NCBI GenBank assembly: GCA_947581635.1
Contig: CANPVE010000013.1
Span: 1 to 64,000 of the forward strand
DNA length: 64,000 nt
Direction of reading: 5' to 3'
From: an uncultured Clostridia bacterium
Lineage (GTDB): Bacteria; Bacillota; Clostridia; Oscillospirales; Acutalibacteraceae
The notes beneath the pieces were generated by a model that was given only the letters and a program-made list of their open reading frames with translations, made no database searches and had not been told where the DNA came from. How positions within the stretch are numbered: the first letter of the stretch is position 1; each line of letters begins with the position of its first letter. Of this stretch, positions 44,560 to 54,882 are shown one piece after another. A program made the translations under genes and the position numbers.

Positions 44560-46008
44560 TTATGTCGTCGGCTGCTCACCGAATTTAAAATCGTATTTGC
44601 TGTAATACTCACGCTCGTCTATCTCCATGGGATAATTGCCCGTGAAGCAGGCGTCGCATATTCCCACATCTTCCATTCCGCTGAGCGAATGAATGCCGTC
44701 AACCGACACAAAGCCGAGCGAATCAGCGCCCACGGCCTCGCAAATTTCTTCCACCCGCATGGTGCTGGTGATGAGCGAGCCGCGATCGTTTATTGTCGTT
44801 CCGAAATAGCAGGTATTGAAAACCGGCGGCGACGATATTCTCAAATGAACCTCGGTGGCGCCCGCCCTGCGCAGCAGACTTATGATATACTTGGCGGTCA
44901 TTCCCTTTATTATGGAATCGTCAACCAATATTACCCGCTTGCCTCTTATGACTGCTTCAAGCACATTCAGCTTGCAATTGAGCGCCAGCTCCTGAATTTT
45001 TTCATCGTCTTTTCTCAGGTGAGCCTGAGAAATGTATTTGTTCTTGATAAGGGCCGTGCCGTACGGTATTCCGCTCGCGAGCGAGTAACCTATTGCAGCC
45101 GATATTCCCGAGTCGGGAACGCCGCACACAATGTCCGCTTCAACCGGGTGTTCCTTTGAAAGCAGCTTGCCTATTTCCAAGCGCACCTCGTGAACGCTTC
45201 TTCCTTTTATCACGGAATCGGGACGCGCAAAGTAGACGTATTCATAAATACAGAGCGCGGATTTTTCTTTATCGCAGTATGTCCTGTCGGAGTGGACCCC
45301 TTTTTCGTCTATCATTATGACCTCGCCCGGATCCACATCTCGGACAAATTCGGCCCCCAGACCGTCAAACACACAGGTTTCACTGGCCACCATCCAGCAG
45401 TCATCGCCTATCCTGCCCAGTGAAAGCGGACGCATTCCGCGTGGATCGCGGGCTGCCACCAGCTTGTGACGACCGAGAAGCACCATTGAATATGCCCCGC
45501 GAAAATCGCCCATTGCCTCGACTACCGCTTCTTCAATGGAGCCAGACTTCACGCGCTTGCGTGCGACCACATACGCCATTATCTCGGCGTCGCTCGAAGT
45601 CTGGAACATGGCGCCGTCGTGCTCCAGTGTGCTTCGCAGATCGTAACTGTTGATCAGAGCACCGTTGTTTGCCAAAGCCATGGAACCTTTCATATAGCGC
45701 ATAACAAGCGGCTGAGCGGCAAAGCGCTCTACCACTGCCTTGCGGGAATTGCGCACATGAGCAATGGCAATTTTGCCCGGCTTGATTTTCTTTAACACAG
45801 GCTGGGTGAAAACGTCTGCGACTAAACCCAAATCCTTGTAGCTGTAGATAGTTTCGCTGTCGGTCACAGCCATGCCCGCACCCACGCGCCCTCTGTGCTG
45901 CATGGCATAAAGGGCAAGGTGCGTAAGCTCAACCACCATTTTTTCGTCCGCGCCGTAAATGCCGAATACGCCGCATTCTTCGTTCAATTCATGGAACAAG
46001 GAACTCAC
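44560..46008 (-). CDS. purF: amidophosphoribosyltransferase
   Basis: 482-residue enzyme for the first committed step of purine synthesis. The nucleophile is Cys12 (EECGVFGIYG), so an 11-residue propeptide must be removed, as in the Bacillus enzyme. The phosphoribosyl motif VILVDDSIIKG is present, and cysteines in FNTCYFG and GICDACFTG fit the [4Fe-4S] cluster of that type. It follows purE by 78 bases. Confidence 0.97.
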   Translation of the reverse strand: MSSLFHELNEECGVFGIYGADEKMVVELTHLALYAMQHRGRVGAGMAVTDSETIYSYKDLGLVADVFTQPVLKKIKPGKIAIAHVRNSRKAVVERFAAQPLVMRYMKGSMALANNGALINSYDLRSTLEHDGAMFQTSSDAEIMAYVVARKRVKSGSIEEAVVEAMGDFRGAYSMVLLGRHKLVAARDPRGMRPLSLGRIGDDCWMVASETCVFDGLGAEFVRDVDPGEVIMIDEKGVHSDRTYCDKEKSALCIYEYVYFARPDSVIKGRSVHEVRLEIGKLLSKEHPVEADIVCGVPDSGISAAIGYSLASGIPYGTALIKNKYISQAHLRKDDEKIQELALNCKLNVLEAVIRGKRVILVDDSIIKGMTAKYIISLLRRAGATEVHLRISSPPVFNTCYFGTTINDRGSLITSTMRVEEICEAVGADSLGFVSVDGIHSLSGMEDVGICDACFTGNYPMEIDEREYYSKYDFKFGEQPTT

Positions 46009-46086
46009 CCCTTATAAATAAATGAGCATTTGTAATCTGATAAATAAAATCTATAGACAGATTTTCGGTACGTGCTGCAAGTAAAA

Positions 46087-46587
46087 TCAAAGCTCCCTGA
46101 GCTTTTCCTGAAGCGCCGCGTCCTTCTTGGCGACGCCTTCCGCCATGCTCGCTTTGTATGCGGTAAACTTGTCGGAAAGCTCATCGTCGGACAATGCCAG
46201 CATCTGAATTGCCAGAAGCGCGGCGTTTGCCGAGCCGTCAATCGCCACCGTCGCCACGGGAATTCCGCTTGGCATCTGAACGGTGGCCAGAAGCGCGTCA
46301 AGTCCGTCGAGCGTGGATGATTTTACGGGAATTCCGATAACCGGCAGTACTGTATGAGCCGCCAGCACGCCGCCCAAGTGAGCCGCCTTGCCCGCCGCCG
46401 CGATAATTACTCCAAAGCCGTTTGCCTTTGCGTTCTTTGAAAACTCCGCGGCCGCGTCAGGCGTTCTATGCGCCGACATAACTCTCACCTCATACTGTAC
46501 GCCGAAATCCTTGAGAGTGGTTATCGCTGGCTTTACTACCGGCAGATCGCTGTCGCTTCCCATGATGATTGCAACTTTCTTTGACAT
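46087..46587 (-). CDS. purE: N5-CAIR mutase
   Basis: 166-residue class I PurE. The signatures MGSDSDLPVV, SAHRTPD and AGKAAHLGGVLAA are present. It converts N5-CAIR to CAIR; no purK is seen in this window, so either PurK is elsewhere or a CO2-using mutase operates. It is the first gene of the operon, with AAGGAAGG before its ATG. I found no purine riboswitch or PurBox upstream. Confidence 0.97.
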   Translation of the reverse strand: MSKKVAIIMGSDSDLPVVKPAITTLKDFGVQYEVRVMSAHRTPDAAAEFSKNAKANGFGVIIAAAGKAAHLGGVLAAHTVLPVIGIPVKSSTLDGLDALLATVQMPSGIPVATVAIDGSANAALLAIQMLALSDDELSDKFTAYKASMAEGVAKKDAALQEKLREL

Positions 46588-46672
46588 AATTTTATATACC
46601 TTCCTTTTCGGATTTTTTATGTTTTAACTTCAACAGGACGAAATAAGCAACAAAAGGCAAGTATTTCCCATA

Positions 46673-46795
46673 TTTAACACTGATATCAACACCACTGCCC
46701 ATTCTATTAAAAAATGGCTATGGAAATTCGCGCGGAAATCGTATATGTAGATTTTAATCCGATTTTGCGCTTAATTAGTTTGATATCGGTGTCAA
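46673..46795. repeat. diverged palindromic repeat, copy 5
   Basis: Terminal inverted repeat TTAACACTGATATCAA / TTGATATCGGTGTCAA with a core CGTATATGTAGATTTTAATCC that resembles the MITE-like family, in the pfkA-purE gap. Ends differ from the other copies. Confidence 0.5.
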
Positions 46796-46836
46796 CAGAA
46801 AATCCTGCCTTTTTGCATTAATAATTAATTTTGGAG

Positions 46837-47808
46837 TCAGATAGAAACCTCATCTGCAATTTTGAAGAGCTCATTTTCAAATGGCTTGGTCATTTCAAGA
46901 GCCTCATCAATGTCGAAATCAACCACCCTGTCCTCCTTGATGCCTACCACGCGGTTTCCTATGCCCCTTTCAAGCAGTTCAACGGCGTGATATCCCATTT
47001 GGGTAGCAAGCACACGATCGCGTACCGTGGGCGAACCGCCGCGCTGCACATGACCGAGAATCGTGGCTCTGGTGTCGATGCCCGTAAGCTCCTGAATCTG
47101 ACGCGCTATATTTTCAGTGCCGCCTACGCCCTCAGCCACTACAATGATGAAATTCTTCTTGCCGGTGCTCTGAGTTCTCGTGATCTTCGCAACAACATCG
47201 CGCTCAAGATCAAACGGAATCTCCGGAACGAGAATCGCCGTAGCGCCGCAGGCAACACCTGTATGAAGCGCCAGATAACCGGCGTTTCTTCCCATCACTT
47301 CCACAACGCTGCAGCGGTCGTGCGACTGCGAGGTATCGCGGATATTGTCAACCATGTGCATCGCCGTATTCATCGCAGTGTCGAAGCCGATAGTATAATC
47401 CGTGCTGCTTATATCGTTGTCAATGGTTCCCGGCAGACCTACACAGGGAATTCCCGCATGGGTAAGGTCGCGCGCACCTCTGTAAGAGCCGTCGCCGCCG
47501 ATAACCACAACGCCCTTGATACCCAGCTTACGGCAGTAATCCGCAGCCTGATTTACGCCTTCCTCGGTTCTGAACTTGGGGCTTCTGGCGGTGTAGAGCA
47601 CCGTGCCGCCTCTGTGAATTATATCTGAAACGCTTCTCAAATCCATCTTGACCACTTCGCCGGTGATAAGACCGTTGTAGCCTCTCTGAACGCCGTAAAC
47701 CTCCATGCCCTTGTAGATAGCGGTTCTGACTACCGCACGGACAGCGGCATTCATGCCCGGCGCGTCGCCGCCGCTGGTGAGAACTGCGATTGAATTAGCA
47801 TTGCTCAT
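46837..47808 (-). CDS. pfkA: 6-phosphofructokinase
   Basis: 323-residue ATP-dependent phosphofructokinase of glycolysis. Signatures: LTSGGDAPGMNAAVRA, GGDGSYRGA, the catalytic Asp in PGTIDNDIS and MGRNAGYLA. I start at ATG 47808 with GGGAGG 10 bases upstream. It lies downstream of dnaE but has its own promoter at 47888-47915. Confidence 0.97.
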   Translation of the reverse strand: MSNANSIAVLTSGGDAPGMNAAVRAVVRTAIYKGMEVYGVQRGYNGLITGEVVKMDLRSVSDIIHRGGTVLYTARSPKFRTEEGVNQAADYCRKLGIKGVVVIGGDGSYRGARDLTHAGIPCVGLPGTIDNDISSTDYTIGFDTAMNTAMHMVDNIRDTSQSHDRCSVVEVMGRNAGYLALHTGVACGATAILVPEIPFDLERDVVAKITRTQSTGKKNFIIVVAEGVGGTENIARQIQELTGIDTRATILGHVQRGGSPTVRDRVLATQMGYHAVELLERGIGNRVVGIKEDRVVDFDIDEALEMTKPFENELFKIADEVSI

Positions 47809-47887
47809 TATAAAAAATCCTCCCTGAAGCATTTTAAGTCATAAATTAAGACTGAAACCATCGTTAATCAGCCCTATGCTCACGTCA

Positions 47888-47915
47888 ATTATACCATAAT
47901 CTTAAAATTTAGCAA
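47888..47915 (-). promoter_or_regulatory. putative pfkA promoter
   Basis: On the minus strand TTGCTA, 16-nt spacer, TATAAT, about 75 bases before pfkA. The rest of the dnaE-pfkA gap (47809-48119) holds no gene I can see. Confidence 0.6.
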
Positions 47916-48119
47916 TAACTTTTTGCCAAAAAACAGGGATTTTTTTATTTTTTTATTTTCTTGCAAATTACGCCGTACTTGTCCCACGACAGACAATAAA
48001 AGCGTCATTCGGTCTAAGCAGCGTCTTTCGCTAACCGGCTTATATAATTTTTCAAAAAGAGCAAGAATTGCTTTTTTGATCTTCTTTTATTTCTATAACA
48101 AAATCACAGGAATCTCAAA

Positions 48120-51100
48120 TTATTTTTCATACCTCACAGCCACATTCTCGGCGCCCAAAATCCGACCAAGTTCGTCGAGCATTACAGTATTCATCATCAC
48201 GCGGTACTGCCTCGGCGCTTCAAGCATCTGCCCGCTGTCGGTGCAGCGAATGAACACACGAGACGCGCCGTCAAATATTTTGATGACCTTGAGCGCGCGT
48301 CTCCATTGCTCACACTCCATCGAAGGCACGCGAAGATACAATATCGGATTGCCGCGCGGCGTGTTTTCCCGCATTTCATTCGGTACCGGCGGCATATCCG
48401 AGCCGTGCGAAAGCTGAGTGTGCGGCTGTCCGTAGGAACCTCTCTGTTTGGCTTGCCCCAATGGCGGCAGCCTGTCGGCCTCGTTTATTGGGAACACTCG
48501 CTCACAAATGATTTTCGGTTCTTCTTCCTCATGCAGACTGATCCGCCCGTCAACTATCAGCGGCACATTCTCGGCAATAATCGCCGCATACATCGCAAGC
48601 GTCTTTGGAAAAATTATCATCTCCAGTTCCGCGCCCGAATCCTCAATTACGGCGAATGCCATTTTTTCATTGTTTTTGGATTGTTTGCGCTTCATGGATT
48701 CTACCATCACGAGCAGTCTCACGCTCTGCCCGTCGCTGAACTGCGTGGAGATCTCATCTTCCGCGCTGTTGATTATGCTCAACAGCGACGCCGCATTGAC
48801 GCGCCGTGCCGTCTCTGCATACGCATCCAAAGGGTGCGAACTAAGGTAAAGCTCTGTGACTTCCTTCTCCATGGCCAGCAGTTCTGCGAGCGGCATTTCT
48901 TCTGTCTTGACAAGCTCAATGCTGTCTCCGATCCCCTCCTCGCCTCCGAAAAGATTAATCTGCCCCTCAATATTGCGCCGCCTGTTGTCATCAAGGTAAT
49001 CCATAACGCCATCCAGCGACAGCAGCATTTGCCGGCGGTTGTCCGCAAGCCCGTCGAGAGCGCCGCTCTTGATAAGGCTCTCTATCGCGCGACGGTTGAT
49101 CTCCCCGCCGCAGGCGCGGCTGCAAAAGTCAACGAATGACGTATATTTTCCGCCTGTCTGCCGCTCATGCAAAATCCGCGTGATAGCGCCCTTGCCGAGA
49201 TTCTTGATAGCCAGCAGTCCAAAGCGTATTCCGAGCGGGGTGTAAGTGAAGCTCATTTCGCTCTCATTTACGTGCGGCGGCAGAACGGGAATATTTATTC
49301 GGCGGCACTCGGCTATATACTCCGACATTTTGCCTCGCCAGTCGAGTATGCTGGTGAGCAAAGCCGACATATATTCACCCGGGAATCTGCATTTGAGATA
49401 CGCCGTCTGGTAGGCTACGGTGGCATAACACACGGCGTGGCTCTTGTTAAAAGCATATGAGGCAAAGGACTCCATTTCACCGAATATTTTCTCTGCGACA
49501 GACCTGTCAACGCCGCGATTCACCGCGCCTTCAACGATTATTCCGCCGTTTTCGTCTTTCAGTCCATCTATGAATACCCGGCGTTCCTTACGCATGACGT
49601 CGTGTTTTTTCTTGCTCATGGCTCTGCGCACCACATCGGCACGCCCGAGCGAATATCCGGCCAAAGCGCGGAATATCTGCATCACCTGTTCCTGATACAC
49701 AATACAGCCGTATGTGACGTCGAGGATATCACGAAGCCGCTCATCATCGTATTTTATCAATGCGGGATTCCTGCTGTTTTCTATATATCTGGGAATTGAG
49801 GCCATAGGTCCGGGGCGATAGAGCGAAAGCACGGCGGTCAAATCCTCCACACTTTTTGGTTCCATGCGCTGAAGCACGCTTCTCATGCCCGCAGACTCAA
49901 ATTGGAACACGCCTTCCGTCTCACCCGCCGACATCATGGCAAAAACATCGGGATCATCGTACGGTATATTTTTCATGCTGAATTGCGGGTGACTGCGCCG
50001 AATCATTTCTTCTGATTCTTTGATGACCGTCAGGTTTCGTATGCCGAGGAAATCCATTTTAAGCAGTCCCAATTCCTCAAGAACAGTCATAGTATACTGT
50101 GTGACTATCACATCTTCATTCACAGCAAGCGGGACATATTCACTCACGGGCAATTCCGTGATAACCACGCCCGCCGCGTGTGTAGAGGCATGGCGTGGCA
50201 TTCCTTCGATGCTCATCGAAAGGTCAAGAAGTTCTCGTGCCTGTGAATCGCTCTCGTAGAGCCTGCGAAGATCTTCCGACTCTTCCAACGCCTCTTTCAG
50301 CGTTATATGAAACGAATGCGGGATCAGCCTGGCGACGCGGTCAGGAAAGTTGTAGGGCATTCCCAATGCGCGCCCCACGTCACGGATTGCAGCTTTAGCC
50401 GCCATTGTGCCAAAGGTGACGATTTGCGCCACATTGTTCTTGCCGTATTTCTCGATAACATAATCTATAACTTCCTGCCGCCGCTCGTTACAGAAATCTA
50501 TATCAAAATCGGGCATACTCACCCGCTCGGGGTTCAAAAAACGCTCGAACAGCAGACCGTATTTTATGGGGTCAACATCGGTTATACCCAGGCAGTATGC
50601 CGCAAGACTTCCCGCACCAGAGCCTCGTCCGGGGCCAACCGGAATATCGTGGGATTTTGCGTACTGCACAAAATCGTTGACTATCAAATAATAATCGACA
50701 TATCCCATTTTTTCTATTATCGAAAGCTCGTATTCCAAACGTGATATCAAATTCTCCCCGTCGGAATTTTGATATTTTGTCCGCAGACCCTCGTAGCACA
50801 TATCGCGCAGATAATCGGTGTGTGTGCGTGCGTCGGGTACGTCGAAATGCGGCAGCTTGGTGTGACCAAATTCAAATTCCACATTGCAGCGCTCGGCGAT
50901 ACTGACCGTATTGTCAACCGCCTCGGGCCATTCGGGGAAAAGAGCGCGCATTTCTTCCTCGCTTTTTAAGTAAAATTCATTCGTGGGGAATCGAAACGCA
51001 TCGGGCTGGTCGAGTGTGCTCTTGGTCTGTATGCAGAGCAGCACCTCGTGAATTCTCGCGTCGGATTTTTTTATGTAATGGCAGTCGTTTGTCACTACCA

Positions 51101-51695
51101 GCGGAATTCCCGTCTCATTGTGCAGGCGAATCAAACCCGCGTTGACAATTTGCTGCTCGTCAATACCGTGATTTTGCAGTTCGAGATAAAAATTCTCCCC
51201 GCCGAACATATCGCGGTATTCCAGCGCGCGGGCGAGCGCGGATTGATAGTCGCTGTTCTGAAGGAAACGTGGAATCTCGCCCGCAAGACAAGCCGACAGC
51301 GCAATCAATCCGTCGGTATGTTCTCTCAAAAGCTGACGGTCAATGCGTGGCTTGCCGTAAAAGCCGTCGATCCACGATCGCGACACCAGCTCGATTAAGT
51401 TCTGATAACCCGTCATATTCTCGCACAACAGCACGAGGTGAGAATACTCCGAGTCGACGCCGTGTGTCCTGTCCCCCATGCCGCGCGGCGCAACGTACAC
51501 CTCACAGCCGATTATCGGCTTGATTCCCTGATTCTTGGCTTCCTTGTAAAACTCGATCGCACCGTACATCACGCCGTGATCGGTTATGGCAACGGCATCC
51601 TGTTTCAATTCCTTCACTGCTGCGATCAGTTCCTTTATTCGGCAGGCGCCGTCCAGCAGGCTGTATTCGGTGTGCAAATGAAGATGTGCAAACAT
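48120..51695 (-). CDS. dnaE: DNA polymerase III alpha subunit
   Basis: 1191-residue replicative polymerase. The N-terminal PHP domain starts MFAHLHLHTEYSLLDG; the palm contains GPGRGSGAGS and PDFDIDF with the catalytic aspartates; the tandem HhH, beta-binding and C-terminal OB-fold regions follow (GEEGIGDSIEL region, YEK end). The gene follows whiA by 111 bases on the same strand. Clostridia also carry PolC; DnaE often acts in primer extension. The paralogue class cannot be set from this sequence alone. Confidence 0.97.
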   Translation of the reverse strand: MFAHLHLHTEYSLLDGACRIKELIAAVKELKQDAVAITDHGVMYGAIEFYKEAKNQGIKPIIGCEVYVAPRGMGDRTHGVDSEYSHLVLLCENMTGYQNLIELVSRSWIDGFYGKPRIDRQLLREHTDGLIALSACLAGEIPRFLQNSDYQSALARALEYRDMFGGENFYLELQNHGIDEQQIVNAGLIRLHNETGIPLVVTNDCHYIKKSDARIHEVLLCIQTKSTLDQPDAFRFPTNEFYLKSEEEMRALFPEWPEAVDNTVSIAERCNVEFEFGHTKLPHFDVPDARTHTDYLRDMCYEGLRTKYQNSDGENLISRLEYELSIIEKMGYVDYYLIVNDFVQYAKSHDIPVGPGRGSGAGSLAAYCLGITDVDPIKYGLLFERFLNPERVSMPDFDIDFCNERRQEVIDYVIEKYGKNNVAQIVTFGTMAAKAAIRDVGRALGMPYNFPDRVARLIPHSFHITLKEALEESEDLRRLYESDSQARELLDLSMSIEGMPRHASTHAAGVVITELPVSEYVPLAVNEDVIVTQYTMTVLEELGLLKMDFLGIRNLTVIKESEEMIRRSHPQFSMKNIPYDDPDVFAMMSAGETEGVFQFESAGMRSVLQRMEPKSVEDLTAVLSLYRPGPMASIPRYIENSRNPALIKYDDERLRDILDVTYGCIVYQEQVMQIFRALAGYSLGRADVVRRAMSKKKHDVMRKERRVFIDGLKDENGGIIVEGAVNRGVDRSVAEKIFGEMESFASYAFNKSHAVCYATVAYQTAYLKCRFPGEYMSALLTSILDWRGKMSEYIAECRRINIPVLPPHVNESEMSFTYTPLGIRFGLLAIKNLGKGAITRILHERQTGGKYTSFVDFCSRACGGEINRRAIESLIKSGALDGLADNRRQMLLSLDGVMDYLDDNRRRNIEGQINLFGGEEGIGDSIELVKTEEMPLAELLAMEKEVTELYLSSHPLDAYAETARRVNAASLLSIINSAEDEISTQFSDGQSVRLLVMVESMKRKQSKNNEKMAFAVIEDSGAELEMIIFPKTLAMYAAIIAENVPLIVDGRISLHEEEEPKIICERVFPINEADRLPPLGQAKQRGSYGQPHTQLSHGSDMPPVPNEMRENTPRGNPILYLRVPSMECEQWRRALKVIKIFDGASRVFIRCTDSGQMLEAPRQYRVMMNTVMLDELGRILGAENVAVRYEK

Positions 51696-51806
51696 AGTTT
51701 TTAATTCAACCTCCCCGTAAAAATCGCCTTAAAAACAAATTTGCAACGCAATTTTGCGGATTGCATTGCAAATCTCTACGTATTTGTATTTTCCGTTTAA
51801 TCCGAA

Positions 51807-52691
51807 TTACTCCGCCAGTTCCATGAGCTTTTTCAGCCTGTGATTCACTCCGCTGCGGCTTATTGGCTCGCTGAGACTCTCGCTCAGCTCCCGCAGCGAC
51901 ATCTCGGGATTTTCCAGTCTAAGGCGGGCGATCTCGCGCAGTTCCGGAGGGATTGCCTCCATCCCGCCGCCGTCAATCAACTTCCGTATCGCGGCACACT
52001 GCTGCTCCGAGGCGGAGAGCGTGCGATCTATGTTGGCCTGGTCGCAGTTCACCCGGCGGTTTGCGTTGTTGCGGCAGTCGCGAATCTCGCGTGTCTGTTC
52101 CATATGGTTCGCGGCATAGACAGCACCCATTCTGGTCATGAGATTAATTATGCCGTCCGCGTCCTTAACGTAAATCACCCATCGTTCGTTCCTGCACAGC
52201 TTGTGACTGCGTATGCCCACACGCTCCATCGCACCAAATAAAATGTCGGAACGCCGTTCACTGCCCGCAAGAAACTCCAAATGATAATCCTTTTTGGGTT
52301 CTGTAACGGTTCCGCATACCAGAAACGCGCCGCGCAGAAATGAATTTATGCAGCATTCCTTTTCCAATATCCCGCCGTTGCCGCCCGCAAATGCGGCGCA
52401 CATGATTTTTTTCTGTTCGGCGTTTGGCATCTTGACCACAAACCGATTGCCTACGCTGCCACCGCTGCTGTTCTTCGGCAGAGTAAGCACGTCCGCATAC
52501 ACCCCGCAGACCGCCGCCGCGGTTTCGCCTATCAGGGTGGCTATCTTCTTATTGTCGGTAGAATACGAATTGTGTCCGTCGCTGAGCAGCTTTGAACAGA
52601 GCAAAAGACCGTAAGCCTCCGCCAACTGACAGCATTTGCTTTCCGGTCTGACTGCGCACAACTCACCCTTTGCCATAGATGAATATGTCAT
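51807..52691 (-). CDS. whiA: WhiA, sporulation/cell-division-associated DNA-binding protein
   Basis: 294-residue WhiA protein, LAGLIDADG-like N-terminal fold fused to a C-terminal helix-turn-helix (SLRELSESLSEPISRSGVNH). Needed for normal division or sporulation in Actinobacteria and Bacillus. It follows rapZ at 152 bases. The usual yvcK/mgfK gene between rapZ and whiA is absent here. Confidence 0.93.
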   Translation of the reverse strand: MTYSSMAKGELCAVRPESKCCQLAEAYGLLLCSKLLSDGHNSYSTDNKKIATLIGETAAAVCGVYADVLTLPKNSSGGSVGNRFVVKMPNAEQKKIMCAAFAGGNGGILEKECCINSFLRGAFLVCGTVTEPKKDYHLEFLAGSERRSDILFGAMERVGIRSHKLCRNERWVIYVKDADGIINLMTRMGAVYAANHMEQTREIRDCRNNANRRVNCDQANIDRTLSASEQQCAAIRKLIDGGGMEAIPPELREIARLRLENPEMSLRELSESLSEPISRSGVNHRLKKLMELAE

Positions 52692-52843
52692 TTCTTCCTA
52701 AATTACCACCCTTAAACCCTGATTAAAGCAACTTCTTATTCCTTAAAGACTTGCGCTCGCCGGAATCAAGGGACTCCAAACGATATCTGGGCAGAGATTT
52801 TCCCACGGGTATGGCTTTCTGTATCTATTCAGCCATCCGGAGA

Positions 52844-53737
52844 CTACTTTCTGATATCGCGGTGTGAAATTATCACCTTATTGTGCTTGGACGAAAGATA
52901 CGCCCCCAGATTCTCGGCAATTGCGACAGAACGATGTTTGCCGCCGGTGCAGCCTATCGCCACAACAAGTTCGCTCTTGCCTTCTTTCTTATAAAGCGGC
53001 AGCAGATAATCAACCATATCATAAAGACGCGTGATAAATCCTTTTACAGCTTCGTCATTGAGCACATATTCCTTAACGCAGGTTTCAAGCCCCGTGTGGG
53101 TCTTAAGCTCGGGCACATAATAGGGATTGGGGAAACAGCGAACATCGAACATCAAATCAGCCTCGCGGCATGGTCCGTATTTGAATCCGAATGACATCAC
53201 TCTCACAACCATTTGCTGCGACACGCTGCCGCCGAACATATCCTTTACGCGATTTTTCAGCTGAGTGGGAGAAAGTTCGGTAGTGTCTATCAGATAATCC
53301 GCCATTTTATAGGCCGGCTCAAGCATATTTTTTTCGGCAACTACTGCGGCCTCGACCGAACCTTCGTATTCATCTGATAAAGGATGTCTGCGCCGTGTTT
53401 CCTTGAAACGGTTGAGCAGCACGTGTGTGCCGCAGTTTATAAACAGTATCTTGAACGGGTTATCCTGAACCTTAAGCACTTCAAGGTCGTTTATGAGGGT
53501 GCGGAAAGGCTCTCCTCCGCGTATATCGGTGACGACGGCCACCTTGTCAAATTCCTCCTGAGATTTAAGACATATGCGATAAAAACGCAGTATCATCATA
53601 GGAGGCATATTATCAACACAGTAAAATCCCACATCTTCCAGCGCGTCAACAACCAAAGATTTTCCCGCTCCGGAAAGACCGGTAACAATTAAAAATTCCA
53701 AAACTTTTTCCTCCGCACTTTTTACAAAACGACTCAT
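52844..53737 (-). CDS. rapZ: RapZ/YvcJ, RNase adapter and nucleotide-binding protein
   Basis: 297-residue P-loop protein (GLSGAGKS near residue 20; the family is GTP/ATP-binding) with a C-terminal RNase E-adapter domain whose signatures GCTGGKHRSVAIAE and FGFKYG are present. In E. coli it guides GlmZ turnover; in Gram-positives it is linked to competence and UDP-sugar sensing. I start at ATG 53737. Gene order murB-rapZ-whiA matches Firmicutes. Confidence 0.95.
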   Translation of the reverse strand: MSRFVKSAEEKVLEFLIVTGLSGAGKSLVVDALEDVGFYCVDNMPPMMILRFYRICLKSQEEFDKVAVVTDIRGGEPFRTLINDLEVLKVQDNPFKILFINCGTHVLLNRFKETRRRHPLSDEYEGSVEAAVVAEKNMLEPAYKMADYLIDTTELSPTQLKNRVKDMFGGSVSQQMVVRVMSFGFKYGPCREADLMFDVRCFPNPYYVPELKTHTGLETCVKEYVLNDEAVKGFITRLYDMVDYLLPLYKKEGKSELVVAIGCTGGKHRSVAIAENLGAYLSSKHNKVIISHRDIRK

Positions 53738-53762
53738 AAACGCACCCATACATAATGATGTG

Positions 53763-53873
53763 ATGCTAAACTTCAATCAGAAAATGAAAAAACGATCACA
53801 AGAACCTGCGCATATGACCTTCGATCCTTTTTGGGCGAAATTTTCTGCATTTTTATTGAAGTTTCGTATTAAT
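53763..53873 (+). repeat. palindromic MITE-like repeat, copy 6
   Basis: Opens GATGCTAAACTTCAATCAGA, has the core GCGCATATGACCTTCGATCC and ends TTTCTGCATTTTTATTGAAG. Between rapZ and murB. Confidence 0.75.
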
Positions 53874-53899
53874 TACGCGCTGCCAATTACGAACAAATC

Positions 53900-54814
53900 T
53901 CATTCTCCGGTTTTTCTAACTTCACACTCCAGATCGACGCCCGTTTCTTCCTTAACTTTTTTCTGAATGTTTCCTATCAACGTGAGTACGTCGTCGCAGG
54001 ACGCACCACCCACATTGACTATAAATCCGGCGTGCTTAGGACTTACCTGAGCGCCGCCGACCTTTGCGCCTTTCAGTCCGCACTGTTCAATAAGCCCGCC
54101 TGCAAAATACCCCTCCGGGCGCTTGAACACGCTGCCCGCACTGGGGTATTCAAGCGGCTGCTTATCCTTTCTCTTTCCCATCAATTCTTCCATTTTTTTC
54201 TTAATCTCACACTTGTCGCCCTTTTCCAACCTTATATTCACACCTGTGATAATATACTCGCCGCAGGAATACGCGCTGTGACGGTAGGCAAAATCAAGCT
54301 GATCCCGATCAAATACGCCCTTTGTGCCGCGCATATCCATATGTTCGCACGACACCACCACATCTTTCATCTCACCTCCGTAGGCGCCCGCGTTCATGAA
54401 TGCCGCCCCGCCGACGCTTCCGGGTATTCCCCACGCAAATTCCAGACCCGTGAGAGAATTTTCCAGGGCAAACCCGCACAGCCTTGAGAGTTGCGCGCCT
54501 GTACCACAGTGTATTGTTCCGTCACTGTTGAATTCAATATTGCAGAATTCGCCGCCAAGTCTCAGTACAGCTCCCCTTATTCCCTTATCCGAAACAAGCA
54601 GATTAGAACCGTTGCCAAGTACAAAAAGCGGTATATCTTTTTGATTGGCAAAACGCACCGCCTCGGAAAGCTGCCGCATATCATTTGCAGTCACATACAA
54701 ATCAGCAGCGCCGCCTATTTTGAACGATGTGTGATTTTTCATAGGCTCGTTTGTTCTCACTTCACAGCCAAGCCTCTCAAACCCGTCTTTATACTGCAAA
54801 TATTGATTGGCCAT
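53900..54814 (-). CDS. murB: UDP-N-acetylenolpyruvoylglucosamine reductase
   Basis: 304-residue FAD-containing reductase of peptidoglycan precursor synthesis, type II MurB. Motifs: TSFKIGGAADLY at the FAD-binding start, VLGNGSNLLV, LTGLEFAWGIPGSVGGA and PSAGSVFKRPEGYFAG with the catalytic Ser. I start at ATG 54814 with GGAGGAG 10 bases before. It lies upstream of rapZ in the hprK-glcK-murB-rapZ run. Confidence 0.97.
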   Translation of the reverse strand: MANQYLQYKDGFERLGCEVRTNEPMKNHTSFKIGGAADLYVTANDMRQLSEAVRFANQKDIPLFVLGNGSNLLVSDKGIRGAVLRLGGEFCNIEFNSDGTIHCGTGAQLSRLCGFALENSLTGLEFAWGIPGSVGGAAFMNAGAYGGEMKDVVVSCEHMDMRGTKGVFDRDQLDFAYRHSAYSCGEYIITGVNIRLEKGDKCEIKKKMEELMGKRKDKQPLEYPSAGSVFKRPEGYFAGGLIEQCGLKGAKVGGAQVSPKHAGFIVNVGGASCDDVLTLIGNIQKKVKEETGVDLECEVRKTGE

Positions 54815-54882
54815 CAGATATGAACTCCTCCGAACTTTTATATTCAAAAATAAATAAGCAATATACAATCAGCACGATCCGC

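Noticed and set aside
46588..46836. Purine riboswitch or PurR box upstream of purE
   Set aside because: No guanine/adenine aptamer signature or CGAA-type box was found; the region is mostly the diverged palindromic repeat.
52740..52830. A sixth copy of the GC-richer repeat between rapZ and whiA
   Set aside because: Only a short GGAATCAAGGGACTCC-like stretch resembles the family and the block order is absent.
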